Assembly: GCA_947503525.1 (NCBI GenBank)
Contig: CANNEA010000014.1
Location: 1-32,927 of the forward strand
Origin: an uncultured Carboxylicivirga sp.
GTDB taxonomy: Bacteria; Bacteroidota; Bacteroidia; Bacteroidales; Marinilabiliaceae
Length of the DNA stretch: 32,927 nucleotides
Reading direction: 5' to 3'
How positions within the stretch are numbered: the first letter of the stretch is position 1; each line of letters starts with the position of its first letter. The notes below the pieces were generated by a model, which was given only the letters and a program-made list of their open reading frames with translations, was not told the DNA's origin and did no database searches. This document shows, in pieces, positions 32,922-32,927 of the stretch. The translations under genes were made by a program, and so were the position numbers.

Positions 32922-32927
32922 CTTAAT

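Noticed and set aside
1-32927. Mobile elements, CRISPR arrays, defence systems, rRNA or tRNA genes
   Set aside because: No transposase, integrase, long terminal repeats, regularly spaced repeats or tRNA-like folds were seen on either strand.

Overview
The window is a chromosomal housekeeping segment of a low-GC Bacteroidota bacterium, most likely a Bacteroidales/Marinilabiliales-type marine or gut-related lineage. The reasons are: a division and cell-wall (dcw) cluster in the order mraZ-rsmH-ftsL-ftsI-murE-mraY-murD-ftsW-murG-murC-ftsQ-ftsA-ftsZ; a MraY longer than the proteobacterial one; several promoters of the Bacteroidota type (TTG/TTTG, about 20 nt, TAnnTTTG); an adjacent glycine-lipid acyltransferase pair (GlsA/GlsB type); and a long (633 aa) PurF-like protein. 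No species can be named from this alone. I see no rRNA, tRNA, CRISPR array, insertion sequence, prophage or recognisable defence system.

Layout. 1-630: AT-rich, strongly pyrimidine-skewed intergenic DNA with one hairpin terminator at each side. 631-16381 (minus strand): one tightly packed dcw operon of 14 genes, from mraZ at the right end to a yqeY-like gene at the left end. Genes overlap or sit a few bases apart, except for a 100-base gap before ftsQ that holds a candidate internal promoter. The mraZ upstream region has three AAGTGG boxes spaced exactly 10 bp, the expected MraZ operator. 16570-18380 (plus): glsA-glsB, closed by a strong terminator. 18461-21095 (plus): a dihydrolipoamide-dehydrogenase-like flavoprotein that has lost both redox cysteines, followed 10 bp later by an SxxK serine hydrolase.

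21147-24524 (minus): a long PurF-like amidotransferase, a secreted SPOR-domain protein and a tandem universal stress protein, each probably its own transcription unit. 24744-26105 (plus): miaB with a good promoter. 24573-24677 holds short antiparallel open frames and a palindrome that could be either a terminator or an operator. 26194-26538 (minus): a stand-alone STAS protein lacking the usual phospho-serine. 26772-27917 (plus): a PlsB/PlsC-superfamily acyltransferase. 27994-29751 (minus): aspS, divergent from tadA (29881-30327, plus). 30378-32562 (minus): a SulP transporter followed by a beta-carbonic anhydrase, a probable bicarbonate uptake unit. 32563-32927: no gene, ending in two tandem terminator hairpins.

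How the genes work together. The dcw operon makes lipid II (MurE, MurD, MurC, MraY, MurG), exports and polymerises septal peptidoglycan (FtsW, FtsI) and builds the Z ring (FtsZ, FtsA, FtsQ, FtsL), under probable MraZ autoregulation. MurF, Ddl and MurB are not in the window. The glycine-lipid and PlsB/C-like acyltransferases contribute membrane lipids. AspS, TadA and MiaB serve translation. The most interesting points are regulatory sites and altered active-site residues in known families, rather than a new multi-gene system.
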